Assembly: GCA_002753225.1 (NCBI GenBank) | Contig: PDZS01000011.1 | Coordinates: forward strand, 41,467 to 105,466 | Reading direction: 5' to 3' | DNA: 64,000 nt | DNA from: Deltaproteobacteria bacterium YD0425bin51 | GTDB lineage: Bacteria; Desulfobacterota; Desulfobacteria; Desulfobacterales; YD0425bin51 | In this document: in pieces, positions 53,516 to 64,000 of the stretch | Numbering within the stretch: position 1 is the stretch's first letter | How the letters are laid out: each line of letters opens with the position of its first letter | The notes under the pieces: model-generated | Told to the model about the DNA's origin: nothing | Seen by the model: only the letters and a program-made list of their open reading frames with translations | Databases searched by the model: none | Translations under genes and position numbers: made by a program

Positions 53516-55032
53516 TGGAATTAAGAGCTGAAGAAATAAGTCAGATAATAAAAGATCAAATCACAGGATTTGATAAAAAAGTTGATCTGAGTGAAACAGG
53601 CACAGTTTTATCCGTAGGCGATGGTATTTCAAGAGTTTATGGCCTTGAAAAGGTAATGGCGCTAGAACTAGTTGAATTTCCAGGTGGTATCCTCGGGATG
53701 GTTTTAAACCTTGAGGAAGATAATGTTGGTGTTGCAATTATGGGTGAGGATATCCACATTAAAGAAGGAGATATTGTTAAGCGCACAGGTCGTATCGCTC
53801 AGGTGCCAGTAGGAGAACCTGTTCTTGGAAGAGTTGTATCTCCTATGGGGGAACCAATAGATGGAAAAGGACCAATTGCAGCTAAAGAGTTTAGAAGAGT
53901 TGAGATGGTTGCTCCTGGTGTTATCGCAAGAAAAAGTGTTCATGAGCCTATGTACACTGGTTTAAAGGCTATTGATGCCATGACACCAGTAGGTAGAGGG
54001 CAAAGAGAGCTTATAATTGGTGATCGTCAGATTGGGAAAACTGCAATTGGAATCGATGCTATTATTAATCAAAAAGGTCAGGATGTATATTGTATTTATG
54101 TCGCTTGCGGGCAGAAAAAGTCCTCCGTTGCTCAGGTTGTTGCAATATTAGAAAAACATGGTGCAATGGAATATACGACTGTAATTGCAGCTTGTGCTAG
54201 TGATCCTGCTACACTTCAATATATTGCGCCTTATGCAGGATGCGCTATGGGTGAATATTTCCGTGATACCGGAAGACATGCATTAATAGTATATGATGAC
54301 CTTTCTAAACAAGCAGCATCTTATCGTCAGGTATCATTGCTTCTCCGCCGACCTCCAGGACGTGAAGCATATCCGGGAGATATATTCTATAATCATTCTC
54401 GTTTGCTTGAAAGAGCTGCTAAACTTAATGATGAATTAGGGGCAGGGTCATTAACAGCATTGCCAATTATTGAAACTCAAGCAGGTGATGTTTCTGCATA
54501 TATTCCTACAAATGTTATTTCAATTACAGATGGACAAATTTATCTTGAGCCAAGACTATTTTTCGCAGGAGTAAGACCTGCTATTAATGTTGGTCTTTCT
54601 GTTTCCCGTGTTGGAGGAGCTTGTCAAGTTAAAGCGATGAAACAAGTAGCAGGAACGCTTAGGTTAGATTTGGCTCAATATAGGGAGTTAGAAGCATTTG
54701 CTGCTTTTGGCAGTGATCTTGATAAATCTACTCAAGTACAGCTAACAAGAGGAGCAAGACTTGTTGAGGTATTAAAACAGCCTCAATATCAACCTTTATC
54801 AATGGAAAAGCAGGTTACTATTCTTTATGCAGGAACAAGAGGCTTTTTAGATAAATATCCGTTAAATGTTTTAGCAAAATATGAAGCAGGTCTTTTTCAA
54901 TTTATAGAGGAGAGATACCAGCAAATATTTAAAGAACTATCTCAGAAAAAAGCTATAGGCGAGGAATTAGATAAGCTAATGGCAAAAGCTTTAACTGAGT
55001 ATGATGTTGAGTTTAAGGATACAATAAAGTAG
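53515..55032 (+). CDS. atpA: ATP synthase F1 subunit alpha
   Basis: 505 residues, full length. N-terminal [16 protein letters not shown], Walker [34 protein letters not shown] and the signature [14 protein letters not shown]. It carries the non-catalytic nucleotide sites of F1. Confidence 0.97.
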   Translation: MELRAEEISQIIKDQITGFDKKVDLSETGTVLSVGDGISRVYGLEKVMALELVEFPGGILGMVLNLEEDNVGVAIMGEDIHIKEGDIVKRTGRIAQVPVGEPVLGRVVSPMGEPIDGKGPIAAKEFRRVEMVAPGVIARKSVHEPMYTGLKAIDAMTPVGRGQRELIIGDRQIGKTAIGIDAIINQKGQDVYCIYVACGQKKSSVAQVVAILEKHGAMEYTTVIAACASDPATLQYIAPYAGCAMGEYFRDTGRHALIVYDDLSKQAASYRQVSLLLRRPPGREAYPGDIFYNHSRLLERAAKLNDELGAGSLTALPIIETQAGDVSAYIPTNVISITDGQIYLEPRLFFAGVRPAINVGLSVSRVGGACQVKAMKQVAGTLRLDLAQYRELEAFAAFGSDLDKSTQVQLTRGARLVEVLKQPQYQPLSMEKQVTILYAGTRGFLDKYPLNVLAKYEAGLFQFIEERYQQIFKELSQKKAIGEELDKLMAKALTEYDVEFKDTIK

Positions 55033-55073
55033 TAAGCTGAAAGCAACGGATTAAGTTACTGGGGACTAAGCTA

Positions 55074-55964
55074 ATGGCAAAGTTAAAGGAAGTTAAATTA
55101 AAAATTGGCGCAGTAAAAAAGACAAAACAGATTACAAAAGCCATGAATATGGTGGCGGCTTCTAGACTGCGTGGCGCTCAATCTAAAATGGAAGCTTTTA
55201 GGCCTTATTCTACTAAGTTTGCTGAAGTTTTAGGAAGTCTTGCACAAAGAGCAGGCGAAAATGCAAATCCTCTTATTGTTCCGCGAGATAATGTTAAAAA
55301 TATACATCTTGTTTTATGCACTTCAGATAGAGGATTATGTGGCGGTTTTAATGCAAACCTTGTTTCCAAGGCTGAGAGCTTTTTTAATGAAAAAAATAAA
55401 GAAGGAATCTCGGTATCTTTTACAAATTTTGGTAAAAAGGGCCGTGATTGGTGTTTCAATAAAAAACTTCAGATTGCCAACTCTCATGTTGGAGTTGTAG
55501 GTGCGAAATTTGGATTTAATGTTGCAATGAGCTCTGGTAAGCAACTTATTGAAAGTTTCATTTCTGGAGGTTATGATGAAGTATATGTATTATATTCTGA
55601 ATTCGTTAGCATGGCAAGGCAGGTGCCAATATTGAAGAAAATTATTCCTATCCCTCCTATTGAGGTTGATAAGAGTAAGTTAGAGGATAAAACATATATG
55701 CCAGAGCATATATGTGAACCTTCGGCAGGTGAGTTATTATCAGAACTTTTGCCTCGAAGTATATATGTCCAATTGCATAGAGCCTTGCTCGAAACTTCAA
55801 CTAGCGAACATGCTGCTAGAATGGCTGCAATGGATAATGCGACAAAGGCATGTAATGATATGATAAACAGCCTTACACTTGCATATAATAAGGCTAGACA
55901 GTCAGCTATCACAGCAGAGTTAATGGACATAGTCGGTGGCGCTGAGGCCCTTGTTAGAGGATAG
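55074..55964 (+). CDS. atpG: ATP synthase F1 subunit gamma
   Basis: 296 residues. N-terminal helix KLKIGAVKKTKQITKAMNMV followed by AASRLRGAQ, TSDRGLCGGFNANL in the middle and the C-terminal ATKACNDMINSLTLAYNKAR that turns inside the F1 head. Central rotor shaft. The 41-base gap from atpA holds no feature. Confidence 0.96.
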   Translation: MAKLKEVKLKIGAVKKTKQITKAMNMVAASRLRGAQSKMEAFRPYSTKFAEVLGSLAQRAGENANPLIVPRDNVKNIHLVLCTSDRGLCGGFNANLVSKAESFFNEKNKEGISVSFTNFGKKGRDWCFNKKLQIANSHVGVVGAKFGFNVAMSSGKQLIESFISGGYDEVYVLYSEFVSMARQVPILKKIIPIPPIEVDKSKLEDKTYMPEHICEPSAGELLSELLPRSIYVQLHRALLETSTSEHAARMAAMDNATKACNDMINSLTLAYNKARQSAITAELMDIVGGAEALVRG

Positions 55965-56003
55965 ATATAAGGATATAGAAAGTTTTTAATAGGAGGTCTA
56001 TAA

Positions 56004-57422
<1,419 letters not shown>

Positions 57423-57439
57423 AAAGGGGGATTATTTAA

Positions 57440-57853
57440 ATGCCTACTAATATTAAAGTCGAAATCGTTACCCCTGAGAAAACTGTTGTTAGTGAAGAAG
57501 CTCAGATTGTAATGTCGCCAGGTATTTTGGGAGAATTTGGAGTTCTTTGTAGTCATACTCCATTTCTTACAACCCTTAAAACTGGTACTGTTCGTTATAT
57601 AGATGCAAATGGAAAAGAACGAATAGTATTTATAAGTAGTGGCTTTGCTGAAGCTCTTCCTGATAGAGTTACAATACTTGCTGAATCAGCAGAAAGAAGG
57701 CGTGATATTGATGTCAAACGTGCAAAAGCTGCATTGGAGCGCGCTGAAAAGAGACTATCTGGAAAAGAAGAATCAGATATTGATTTTACTAGAGCTAAAG
57801 CCGCACTAGACAGGGCATTGCATAGGATAAAAATAGCATCGAGTGTTACGTAA
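57440..57853 (+). CDS. atpC: ATP synthase F1 subunit epsilon
   Basis: 137 residues. N-terminal beta-sandwich with VEIVTPEKTVVSEEAQIVMS and PGILGEFGVLCSHTPFLTTL, then a C-terminal helical hairpin (RAKAALERAEKRL) of full length, which can inhibit ATP hydrolysis. AAAAGGGGG precedes the ATG. Last gene of the operon before the terminator. Confidence 0.95.
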   Translation: MPTNIKVEIVTPEKTVVSEEAQIVMSPGILGEFGVLCSHTPFLTTLKTGTVRYIDANGKERIVFISSGFAEALPDRVTILAESAERRRDIDVKRAKAALERAEKRLSGKEESDIDFTRAKAALDRALHRIKIASSVT

Positions 57854-57885
57854 TTTTTATTAAAATATACTTACTTAGAAAGTTT

Positions 57886-57924
57886 TTAAAAGGGGTAAAC
57901 TTTAGATGAGTTTACCCTTTTTTA
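57886..57924 (+). terminator. Rho-independent terminator of the ATP synthase operon
   Basis: GGGTAAACT (57893-57901) pairs with AGTTTACCC (57909-57917) around a 7-base loop; flanking A and T runs extend the stem, and six T residues follow. It lies 40 bases after atpC. Confidence 0.85.
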
Positions 57925-57947
57925 ATTTTTGGAAGAAGGATTAAAAG

Positions 57948-58724
57948 ATGTTTTCTGCAGATGGTAGCAAGGTTTGTGGCATTATTTTAGCCGCTGGACT
58001 TGGCAAACGTATGAAATCAGATAAAGCAAAGGTTTTGCATGAAGTTTATGGCAAACCAATGATTCATTATGTCATAGATTCAGCTTATAATATAACAGGT
58101 AATAATATTATAGTAGTTATTGGGCATCAGGCAGAAAAAGTAAAAGATACTGTGCTTAGTAAATATAATGTTAGTTTTGCTCATCAAGAAAAGCAGCTTG
58201 GAACAGGACATGCTGTTTTGTGCGCATTGCCACATTTATCAAATGATTCAGATAATGTAATTATTCTTTGCGGTGATGTTCCTTTGATTCAACCTTCTAC
58301 TTTAAAAAATTTAATTAGCATTCACATTAAAGAAAAAAATGATGCTACGGTACTTGCTGTTGAATTAGAAAAACCAAAGGGTTATGGTAGAATAATTTTA
58401 AATGGAAATGGAAAAGTTATATCTATTATCGAAGAATCAGATGCAAACATTGAACAAAAACTCATCAGACTTGTTAATTCAGGTATTTATTGTGTAAAAA
58501 AAAAATTCTTAAATGATGCATTGAAAGAAATTAATAATGATAATGCCCAAGGTGAAATGTATTTGACAGATATAGTTAAAATAGGGCAGAGTCATAATAG
58601 AAATATAGGAATTGTTCGTACTCCAAATTATGAAGAGGTTTTAGGTATTAATAATATTGAAGAATTATATAATGCAGAAACAATTATGGAGAAAAGATTA
58701 GCAAAAAGTCTTGACTTTAATTAA
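57948..58724 (+). CDS. GlmU-like UDP-GlcNAc pyrophosphorylase (single domain)
   Basis: 258 residues covering only the uridylyltransferase half of GlmU: LAAGLGKRMKSDKAKVLHEV, QLGTGHAVLCALP, ILCGDVPLIQP, KPKGYGRIILNGNGKV and NNDNAQGEMYLTDIV. It ends shortly after the linker helix (NNIEELYNAETIMEKRL), so the left-handed beta-helix acetyltransferase half of bifunctional GlmU (about 450 residues) is absent. The stop is clean and no helix-coding DNA follows, because 6S RNA begins there. It should make UDP-GlcNAc from GlcNAc-1-phosphate; another enzyme must acetylate GlcN-1-phosphate. Confidence 0.85.
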   Translation: MFSADGSKVCGIILAAGLGKRMKSDKAKVLHEVYGKPMIHYVIDSAYNITGNNIIVVIGHQAEKVKDTVLSKYNVSFAHQEKQLGTGHAVLCALPHLSNDSDNVIILCGDVPLIQPSTLKNLISIHIKEKNDATVLAVELEKPKGYGRIILNGNGKVISIIEESDANIEQKLIRLVNSGIYCVKKKFLNDALKEINNDNAQGEMYLTDIVKIGQSHNRNIGIVRTPNYEEVLGINNIEELYNAETIMEKRLAKSLDFN

Positions 58725-58740
58725 TACCAAGGATTATAGT
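58711..58740 (+). promoter_or_regulatory. Possible 6S RNA promoter
   Basis: TTGACT (58711-58716) and TATAGT (58735-58740) are 18 bases apart; the -35 box lies within the end of the GlmU-like gene. Transcription would start near 58747, slightly before the closing stem of the RNA. Confidence 0.45.
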
Positions 58741-58761
58741 AAAAGATGAAGAGCATTTTTA

Positions 58762-58956
58762 TATACCCCTGCCGTGTTCGTGATTTGGAATGACGGCGCT
58801 TTGATCCAACATTAAAAAATAAGGGAGCTCTTCTTGAGTTCTGGTGTGCATGTCCTACAACTTGATAGGAAAGCCTAAAGGAGCCACAGGGCACCCACCT
58901 TACACCTTTGGTTTCAAGGTGGTCCTACCAACACGGCACAATGGTGGGGGTATATA
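58762..58956 (+). ncRNA. ssrS: 6S RNA
   Basis: The ends form a long closing stem: TATACCCC with GGGGGTATA, and GCCGTGTT (58771-58778) with AACACGGC (58930-58937). The 3' half holds CACCTTACACC and GGTTTCAAGG, matching the conserved CACCTTGAACC/GGTTCAAGG hairpin of E. coli 6S RNA, and the 5' half has TGTTCG as in E. coli. The length of about 190 bases is right. 6S RNA binds the housekeeping RNA polymerase and mimics an open promoter. Placement just before rny is a known deltaproteobacterial arrangement. The rest of the gap, 58957-59080, is AT-rich with a lone TATAAT at 59035 that may serve rny. Confidence 0.8.
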
Positions 58957-59080
58957 AATACTTATCATTCTATCTTTTTTATATCTATAAGTTGTTTCAA
59001 ATCAACCTCATTTTTTTATTACAACAATTCTTTTTATAATATTTTACTAACACAAATATGTGTTTAAAAGGATAAATATA

Positions 59081-60646
59081 ATGAATGGATTATTTAGTAT
59101 AATAATTGGAGCGGTTGGCTTAATTTTGGGGTTTGCCATCGCTTACTTTTTTAAAGTTAAAGATATATCCCAAAAAGCTGCGACTTTAGAGGCTGAAGCT
59201 TCAAGCGTTTTAGAAGAGGCTAAGAAAAAAGCTGAAAATATTCTTAAACAAGCTGATATTGAGGCAAAAGATATTCATTTTAAATTAAAAAATGAATTTG
59301 ATATTGAAACTAAAGAAACTCGTATTGAGATAAAAAAATTACAAAAGAGACTTTCTAGAAAAGAAGAAAATATTGACAATAGAGTTGATCAGGTTGAAAG
59401 AAAAGAACGCGAAATTGAAGCAATTGAAAAAAAGATTTTAGAAAAAGAAATAGAGATATCTCAAAATGAAAAAAAATATCAAGAACTGCTTGATGAACAG
59501 AAAAGAGCTTTAGAAAAAATTTCTAGACTTACTTCAGAAGAAGCTAAAGAATTACTTTTAAAAAGCGTAGAAGAAGAAGCTAAATATGAAGCAGCAAAAA
59601 TTATAAAACAGATAGAAACAGAAGCAAAAGAGGAAGCAGATAAGAAAGCTAAAAAAATTCTAGCTACTGCTATTCAAAGGTATGCTGCAGATTTTGTAGC
59701 AGAACGGACAGTTTCTGTAGTTCAACTTCCAAATGAAGAAATGAAAGGAAGAATTATTGGAAGAGAAGGACGCAATATTAGAGCTTTGGAAGCAGCTACA
59801 GGAATAGACCTTATTGTTGATGATACACCAGAAGCAGTTATACTATCAGGCTTTAATCCAATAAGGCGAGAAGTTGCACGTTTGTCTCTAACTCGTTTAA
59901 TTTCTGATGGAAGAATTCATCCAGGTCGCATAGAAGATATTGTTGAAAAAGTTGAGCAAGAGGTTGATGCAACAATAAAAGAAGCAGGAGAACAGGCAGC
60001 ATTTGAACTGGGTGTACATGGAATTCATCCTGAACTTATTAAATGTGTTGGAAGTTTAAAATTTAGAACTAGTTATGCTCAAAATGTGCTTCAACACTCA
60101 ATTGAAGTTGGATTTCTATGTGGAATAATGGCATCAGAGTTAGGACTTAATATTAAGCTAGCAAGACGAATGGGACTTCTTCACGATATTGGTAAGGCAA
60201 TCGATCATGAAGTTGAAGGACCTCATGCTTTAATAGGATCAAAATTTGCAAAAAAATATGGTGAATCTCCTAAAGTTGTTCATGCTATTGCTGCTCATCA
60301 TGAAGACGTACCTCCTGTTTCAGTATACGCAATGTTAGTTCAAGCTTCAGATGCTTTGTCTGGTGCAAGACCTGGTGCCAGAAAAGAAACTCTTGAAAAC
60401 TATATAAGAAGATTAGAAGACTTAGAAAAAATTGCAAATCTATTTAAAGGAGTATCAAATTCCTATGCAATTCAGGCAGGAAGAGAACTAAGAATAATAG
60501 TTGAAAGCGATAGCGTAACAGATGAAGAATCTATTTTGATGAGTAAAGATATAGCAAAAAAAATAGAAGAAACAATGACTTTTCCAGGTCAAATAAAAGT
60601 TACAGTTGTAAGAGAAGTTAGATCTGTAGAATATGCAAATAAATGA
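59081..60646 (+). CDS. rny: Ribonuclease Y
   Basis: 521 residues: N-terminal membrane helix ([18 protein letters not shown]), long coiled coil (about 30-200), KH domain with [20 protein letters not shown] and HD domain with [20 protein letters not shown] and AAHHEDV. It is a membrane-bound endoribonuclease for mRNA turnover. ATG 59081 is preferred, with AAAGGA (59067-59072) upstream; the GTG at 59060 lacks one. Confidence 0.95.
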   Translation: MNGLFSIIIGAVGLILGFAIAYFFKVKDISQKAATLEAEASSVLEEAKKKAENILKQADIEAKDIHFKLKNEFDIETKETRIEIKKLQKRLSRKEENIDNRVDQVERKEREIEAIEKKILEKEIEISQNEKKYQELLDEQKRALEKISRLTSEEAKELLLKSVEEEAKYEAAKIIKQIETEAKEEADKKAKKILATAIQRYAADFVAERTVSVVQLPNEEMKGRIIGREGRNIRALEAATGIDLIVDDTPEAVILSGFNPIRREVARLSLTRLISDGRIHPGRIEDIVEKVEQEVDATIKEAGEQAAFELGVHGIHPELIKCVGSLKFRTSYAQNVLQHSIEVGFLCGIMASELGLNIKLARRMGLLHDIGKAIDHEVEGPHALIGSKFAKKYGESPKVVHAIAAHHEDVPPVSVYAMLVQASDALSGARPGARKETLENYIRRLEDLEKIANLFKGVSNSYAIQAGRELRIIVESDSVTDEESILMSKDIAKKIEETMTFPGQIKVTVVREVRSVEYANK

Positions 60647-60660
60647 GGTGAATTTTAATA

Positions 60661-61950
60661 ATGGCAAATATAATTGATATACTTTTTAAACGTGGCTTTA
60701 TTGAGCAAACAACCCATGAAAAAGAATTATACGATTTAGCAAATAATGAAATAATTACATGTTATATTGGCTTTGATCCAACAGCATCAAGCCTTCATAT
60801 TGGAAGTTTAGTCCCTATTATGGCTTTATCTCATATGCAAAAAAATGGTCATCGTCCAATAGCATTAGTTGGAGGTGGAACTGGACTTGTGGGAGATCCC
60901 AGCGGGAAAACTGAGATGAGAAAACTACTAACCCATGAAGTTATAGAAGAGAATGTAGTGGGTATTAAAAAGCAATTGTCCCGATTTTTGGATTTCTCAG
61001 AAGGGAAAGCTATGATCATGAATAATGCAGATTGGCTTAGTGAACTCCAATATATACCATTTTTAAGAGATATAGGAAGACATTTTAGTATAAACCGCAT
61101 GATAAAAGCTGAAAGCTACAAAGTGCGAATCGAATCAGAAGAAGGGCTTAGCTTTATAGAGTTTAATTATATGCTTCTTCAAGCCTACGATTTTTTAGAG
61201 CTTTTTAAAAAATATAATTGCAAACTCCAGATGGGTGGAAGCGATCAATGGGGAAATATTGTTGCTGGAATTGAACTTATAAGAAAAATTCACCATGAAA
61301 CTGTTTGTGGAATAACTTTTCCACTTATAACCACAAGTGCCGGAACTAAAATGGGAAAAACAGCACAAGGGGCTGTATGGCTTGATCCAAATAGGACTAG
61401 TCCTTATGAATACTATCAATTTTGGATAAATACAGATGATAGAGATGTAGCAAGATTTATGGCGCTTTTTACATTTTTACCTATGGAAGAGATAGATGAG
61501 ATAAAAAATTTATCTGGAGCTGATTTAAATTCTGCAAAAAGTATTTTAGCTTTTGAGACCACAATGCTTGCTCATGGCGAGGAAGAAGCTAATTCTGCTT
61601 ATAGTGCATCAGCTAGTATGTTTGGAGCAAGGAAAATACAAAAAGAAATACTTCCTTCGAGCAAAATACCTAGGGATTCTTCAGAGGATAAATATGATTC
61701 AATACCAACTTCTTCATTGGAACTTTACAAATTAAGTGAAGGAATACCAGCTTTCAAATTATTTAGTATAATTGGATTTGTTAAATCTGGTGGGGAAGCA
61801 AGAAGACTGATTGAGCAAGGTGGGGCTTATATAAACGGAGAACGTATAGAAGCCTATGACTATTTGGTTACTGAAAAAGATGTAAAAGATGACATAATAC
61901 TTCTTAGAGCTGGTAAAAAGAAGTATCATAAGATCAATTTGATACGATAA
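60661..61950 (+). CDS. tyrS: Tyrosyl-tRNA synthetase
   Basis: 429 residues, class I. HIGH-type motif in SSLHIGSLVPIMAL, Tyr-binding YIGFDPTA and LLQAYDFLELFKKYNCKLQM, and KMSKS replaced by KMGKT in the common bacterial variant. A C-terminal S4 RNA-binding domain (about 360-425, GGEARRLIEQGGAYINGERI) completes it. It overlaps convergent rsmG by 17 bases. Confidence 0.96.
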   Translation: MANIIDILFKRGFIEQTTHEKELYDLANNEIITCYIGFDPTASSLHIGSLVPIMALSHMQKNGHRPIALVGGGTGLVGDPSGKTEMRKLLTHEVIEENVVGIKKQLSRFLDFSEGKAMIMNNADWLSELQYIPFLRDIGRHFSINRMIKAESYKVRIESEEGLSFIEFNYMLLQAYDFLELFKKYNCKLQMGGSDQWGNIVAGIELIRKIHHETVCGITFPLITTSAGTKMGKTAQGAVWLDPNRTSPYEYYQFWINTDDRDVARFMALFTFLPMEEIDEIKNLSGADLNSAKSILAFETTMLAHGEEEANSAYSASASMFGARKIQKEILPSSKIPRDSSEDKYDSIPTSSLELYKLSEGIPAFKLFSIIGFVKSGGEARRLIEQGGAYINGERIEAYDYLVTEKDVKDDIILLRAGKKKYHKINLIR

Positions 61951-62581
61951 CAATAGAGCGTTTGTCTCCAATATAAGGAAGATTATATTCTTTTATTTCA
62001 ATTTTAAATTTACCATTATCCAAAGTCATTAGTTTATCTATCTCTTCCTTTGTTATGTTTCCTTTTAAGGCAACTAACATTCCATGATCCGATAACAGAG
62101 GAAGAGATATTTTAGCAAATTCGAAAAGGGTTGAAAGCGCTCTTGAAATAATAACATTAAATTTTTTTTTAAATTTTAAATCTTCGCCCCTAACATGAAG
62201 GGCAGAGATATCTTTTAAATTAAGTATTCTGATTAAGTTTTTTAAAAAAATCACTTTTTTTTCGGATGCATCTATTAGTAACATTGATGAAGACGGTTTT
62301 AATATCTTAATTGGAATACCCGGGAATCCTCCTCCAGAGCCAATATCTAAAATATGACCTTGTTTTTGGATAATAGATATTGGTATTATAGAATCTAAAA
62401 AATGTTTGACAGCAATTTCAAAGGGGTCAATAATTGCCGTCAAATTTATTTTTTTGTTCCAATTTATAAGTTCTTCAGCATGGATGGCAAATTTGTCTAT
62501 CATATCTAAATCAAGGCATATATCCATCGATTTAGCACCATCCATTATTAAACTTTTCCATGTTTTTGAATTAAAATTCAT
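61934..62581 (-). CDS. rsmG: 16S rRNA (guanine527-N7)-methyltransferase
   Basis: 215 residues, GidB family. INWNKKINLTAIIDPFEIAV, the SAM motif ILDIGSGGGFPGIPI and NVIISRALSTLFEFAKISLP are typical. The start may instead be ATG 62545 (203 residues), which has GGAAAAG upstream; the outer ATG 62581 lacks a ribosome-binding site and is 12 bases from the divergent cupin gene. It is not beside mnmG or parA as often seen elsewhere. Confidence 0.92.
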   Translation of the reverse strand: MNFNSKTWKSLIMDGAKSMDICLDLDMIDKFAIHAEELINWNKKINLTAIIDPFEIAVKHFLDSIIPISIIQKQGHILDIGSGGGFPGIPIKILKPSSSMLLIDASEKKVIFLKNLIRILNLKDISALHVRGEDLKFKKKFNVIISRALSTLFEFAKISLPLLSDHGMLVALKGNITKEEIDKLMTLDNGKFKIEIKEYNLPYIGDKRSIVIVSN

Positions 62582-62593
62582 AGGAGATCATTT

Positions 62594-62944
62594 ATGAAAA
62601 TTACACATTATTCTCAAATAGAACCAAAACACTTTGATGGACCTGCAGTAAAAGGAGTTAAAGGCCGTGTAGCTATTGGCAAAGCAGACGGAGCCAATAA
62701 TTTTTGTATGCGAATTTTTGAAATAGAGCAAAACGGTTTTTCTCCAAGACATACTCATGAGTGGGAACATGAAATTTTTATCCACTCTGGAAGAGGCGAA
62801 GTCTTATGCAACGATAAATGGGTTTCCATATCATCAGGATATTGTATTTATATACCAGGAGAAGAGGAACATCAAATAAAAAATACAGGCGATAGTTTAC
62901 TTATATTTGCTTGTTTGATTCCTAAAGGGGTTCAAGAAATATAA
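62594..62944 (+). CDS. Small cupin-domain protein
   Basis: 116 residues, one beta-barrel cupin. Metal-binding motif 1 is FSPRHTHEWEHEIFIHSGRG (two His, Glu, His) and motif 2 is IPGEEEHQIKNTG. Such proteins bind a metal and may act as sugar isomerases, dioxygenase-like enzymes or sensors; the function is not predictable. AGGAGA lies 6 bases before the ATG. Confidence 0.87.
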   Translation: MKITHYSQIEPKHFDGPAVKGVKGRVAIGKADGANNFCMRIFEIEQNGFSPRHTHEWEHEIFIHSGRGEVLCNDKWVSISSGYCIYIPGEEEHQIKNTGDSLLIFACLIPKGVQEI

Positions 62945-63013
62945 CTTACATAAAATATCATATTTTTCTTACATCAAATGTCATAGTTTCCTTACATACA
63001 CAGAAATAAAAAT
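62945..63013. repeat. 23-bp direct repeats before the NMT1-type gene
   Basis: CTTACAT recurs at 62945, 62968 and 62991, exactly 23 bases apart. The first two units also share AAAT-TCATA and TTT at matching positions; the third is partial. The spacing is close to two helical turns, as for regulator binding sites on one face. They lie 60-130 bases before the binding-protein gene. Confidence 0.6.
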
Positions 63014-63071
63014 GTGATAACCTGAAAACATGAAAGTAATATAAATTAAAATTTATTTTTTGGAGGTAATT

Positions 63072-63956
63072 ATGAATTTAAAACGTATAGTTATTTCATT
63101 ATTTTTCATTATTTTTTCTGCAAATTTTGCATATGCAAGAATTTATAAAATTGGAGTTGTTCCTTGGGCAGGCTGGTCACCCATGCATGTTGCAGATGCA
63201 AGGGGATTTTTTAAGGATCAGGGTATTGATGTTAAAGTTGTAAATTTCCCAAGCCCGCAAGATATGTATGCAGCTTTTAAAAGTAAAGTCATAGACCTTG
63301 AATTTGATATGTTAGGGAATATTGTATCCTTTTATATGGAAGGCTTGCCAGTTGTTTTTCTGTGCGAGACAGATTGGTCACATGGCGGTGATATGATTAT
63401 TATTAAAAAAGATTTTGATGTCGCAAACATTAAAAGTACTCCCATTGGTACTTATTTAGGACAACCAGTTGTAAATTATTTTTTAAATAAATATTTATCT
63501 TCAATAGGAGTTAAGTTTTCAGATGTAAAATTGGTTGAAATGGAACCTGTTGCATTATCAGATAAATTTGTCTCTGGTCTATTTAAAGTTATTGTTAATT
63601 TTTATCCAAATACTATTCGTGCAGAAACAGAAGGAGGAGGTAAAATCGTAGCAAGCACTGCAACTTATGAAGGATCTATTCCAGAAGGTATGGCTGTTTT
63701 AAAGGATGTATTATCTGGTATCCCAAAAGCTGATATAGAAAAAATTTTTATTGGATGGATTAAATCTGTTAAATGGAGTCAGGACCCAACTAACTGGAAA
63801 GATTATATGAATATTTTAAATAATTATACATTTAAAGGCGAAGGTCCTTACTCTGAAGAAGATTTAAAGAAGATGCTTGGATCTGTTAAAATTCATGATG
63901 TCAAGGCTCAAATACTAAGAAATCAGGGCAATTGCATCAAATTTTTACCCCCATGA
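63072..63956 (+). CDS. NMT1/SsuA-type periplasmic substrate-binding protein
   Basis: 294 residues. A signal peptide (about 1-22, IVISLFFIIFSANFAYA) precedes a type II binding fold: YKIGVVPWAGWSPMHVADAR, GFFKDQGIDVKVVNF, STPIGTYLGQPVVNYFLNKY and GSIPEGMAVLKDVLSG. Relatives bind sulfonates, nitrate or thiamine precursors, or act as sensory modules. ATG 63072 has GGAGGT 5 bases upstream. It is slightly short for the family (usually about 320); whether transporter genes follow lies outside the window. The last 44 bases hold no feature. Confidence 0.82.
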   Translation: MNLKRIVISLFFIIFSANFAYARIYKIGVVPWAGWSPMHVADARGFFKDQGIDVKVVNFPSPQDMYAAFKSKVIDLEFDMLGNIVSFYMEGLPVVFLCETDWSHGGDMIIIKKDFDVANIKSTPIGTYLGQPVVNYFLNKYLSSIGVKFSDVKLVEMEPVALSDKFVSGLFKVIVNFYPNTIRAETEGGGKIVASTATYEGSIPEGMAVLKDVLSGIPKADIEKIFIGWIKSVKWSQDPTNWKDYMNILNNYTFKGEGPYSEEDLKKMLGSVKIHDVKAQILRNQGNCIKFLPP

Positions 63957-64000
63957 TTACTTTTACTAAATAAGCATTATCCCATCCTGCTCGTAGCCTC

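Overview
The window is AT-rich (around one third G+C by eye), densely coded DNA from a Gram-negative bacterium. The gene content fits a sulfate-reducer-type deltaproteobacterium (Desulfobacterota, probably Desulfobacterales). Supporting traits are the F-type ATP synthase operon with two b-type subunits (b' and a b with a signal-like N-terminus) but no a or c genes, MetX-MetW, LivKHMGF, an ETF/acyl-CoA dehydrogenase set, bactofilin next to mre/rod genes, and a 6S RNA gene just before rny. The assignment to an order is inference.

Region 1 (1-16309) is a polysaccharide (exopolysaccharide or O-antigen type) locus: two hexapeptide acetyltransferases, three glycosyltransferases, a glycogen phosphorylase, an intact polyprenyl-phosphate hexose-1-phosphate transferase (PHPT), a fusion of a degenerate nucleotidyltransferase, a hexapeptide helix and a dead-looking PHPT, and a WecG/TagA glycosyltransferase fused to two STAS domains. 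A stand-alone STAS protein lies inside the locus, directly behind a decayed fragment of an RsbW-like kinase. A complete branched-chain amino-acid ABC transporter operon (livKHMGF) sits in the middle.

Region 2 (16402-27232) is accessory-like: a perfect 21-bp inverted repeat in front of a DUF4143 ATPase, etfA and etfB split apart on the minus strand, and between them a plus-strand set of histidine phosphatase, ACAD10/11-type dehydrogenase, TetR regulator and APH-like kinase. A 107-bp palindromic repeat and a TetR-like palindrome sit at the etfA junction. Then come a fluoride channel with a DUF190-CBS partner, a radical SAM gene and a zinc-ribbon membrane protein.

Region 3 (27242-43544) holds secreted or envelope proteins, CheY, a PilZ protein, the minus-strand set metX-metW, copA, MOSC, nadA, and a signalling block: hybrid histidine kinase, response-regulator diguanylate cyclase, intact RsbW-like kinase and RsbU-like phosphatase, followed by rfbD. 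The RsbU/RsbW pair is a plausible partner-switching input for the STAS proteins in region 1.

Region 4 (43809-64000) is housekeeping: tRNA-Pro(GGG), an LD-carboxypeptidase and a beta-lactamase-fold hydrolase, mreBCD-mrdA-mrdB, bactofilin, the ATP synthase operon with a terminator, a single-domain GlmU-like uridylyltransferase, 6S RNA, rny, tyrS, convergent rsmG, a cupin, and an NMT1-type binding protein behind 23-bp direct repeats. No CRISPR array, rRNA, prophage or transposase gene was seen.
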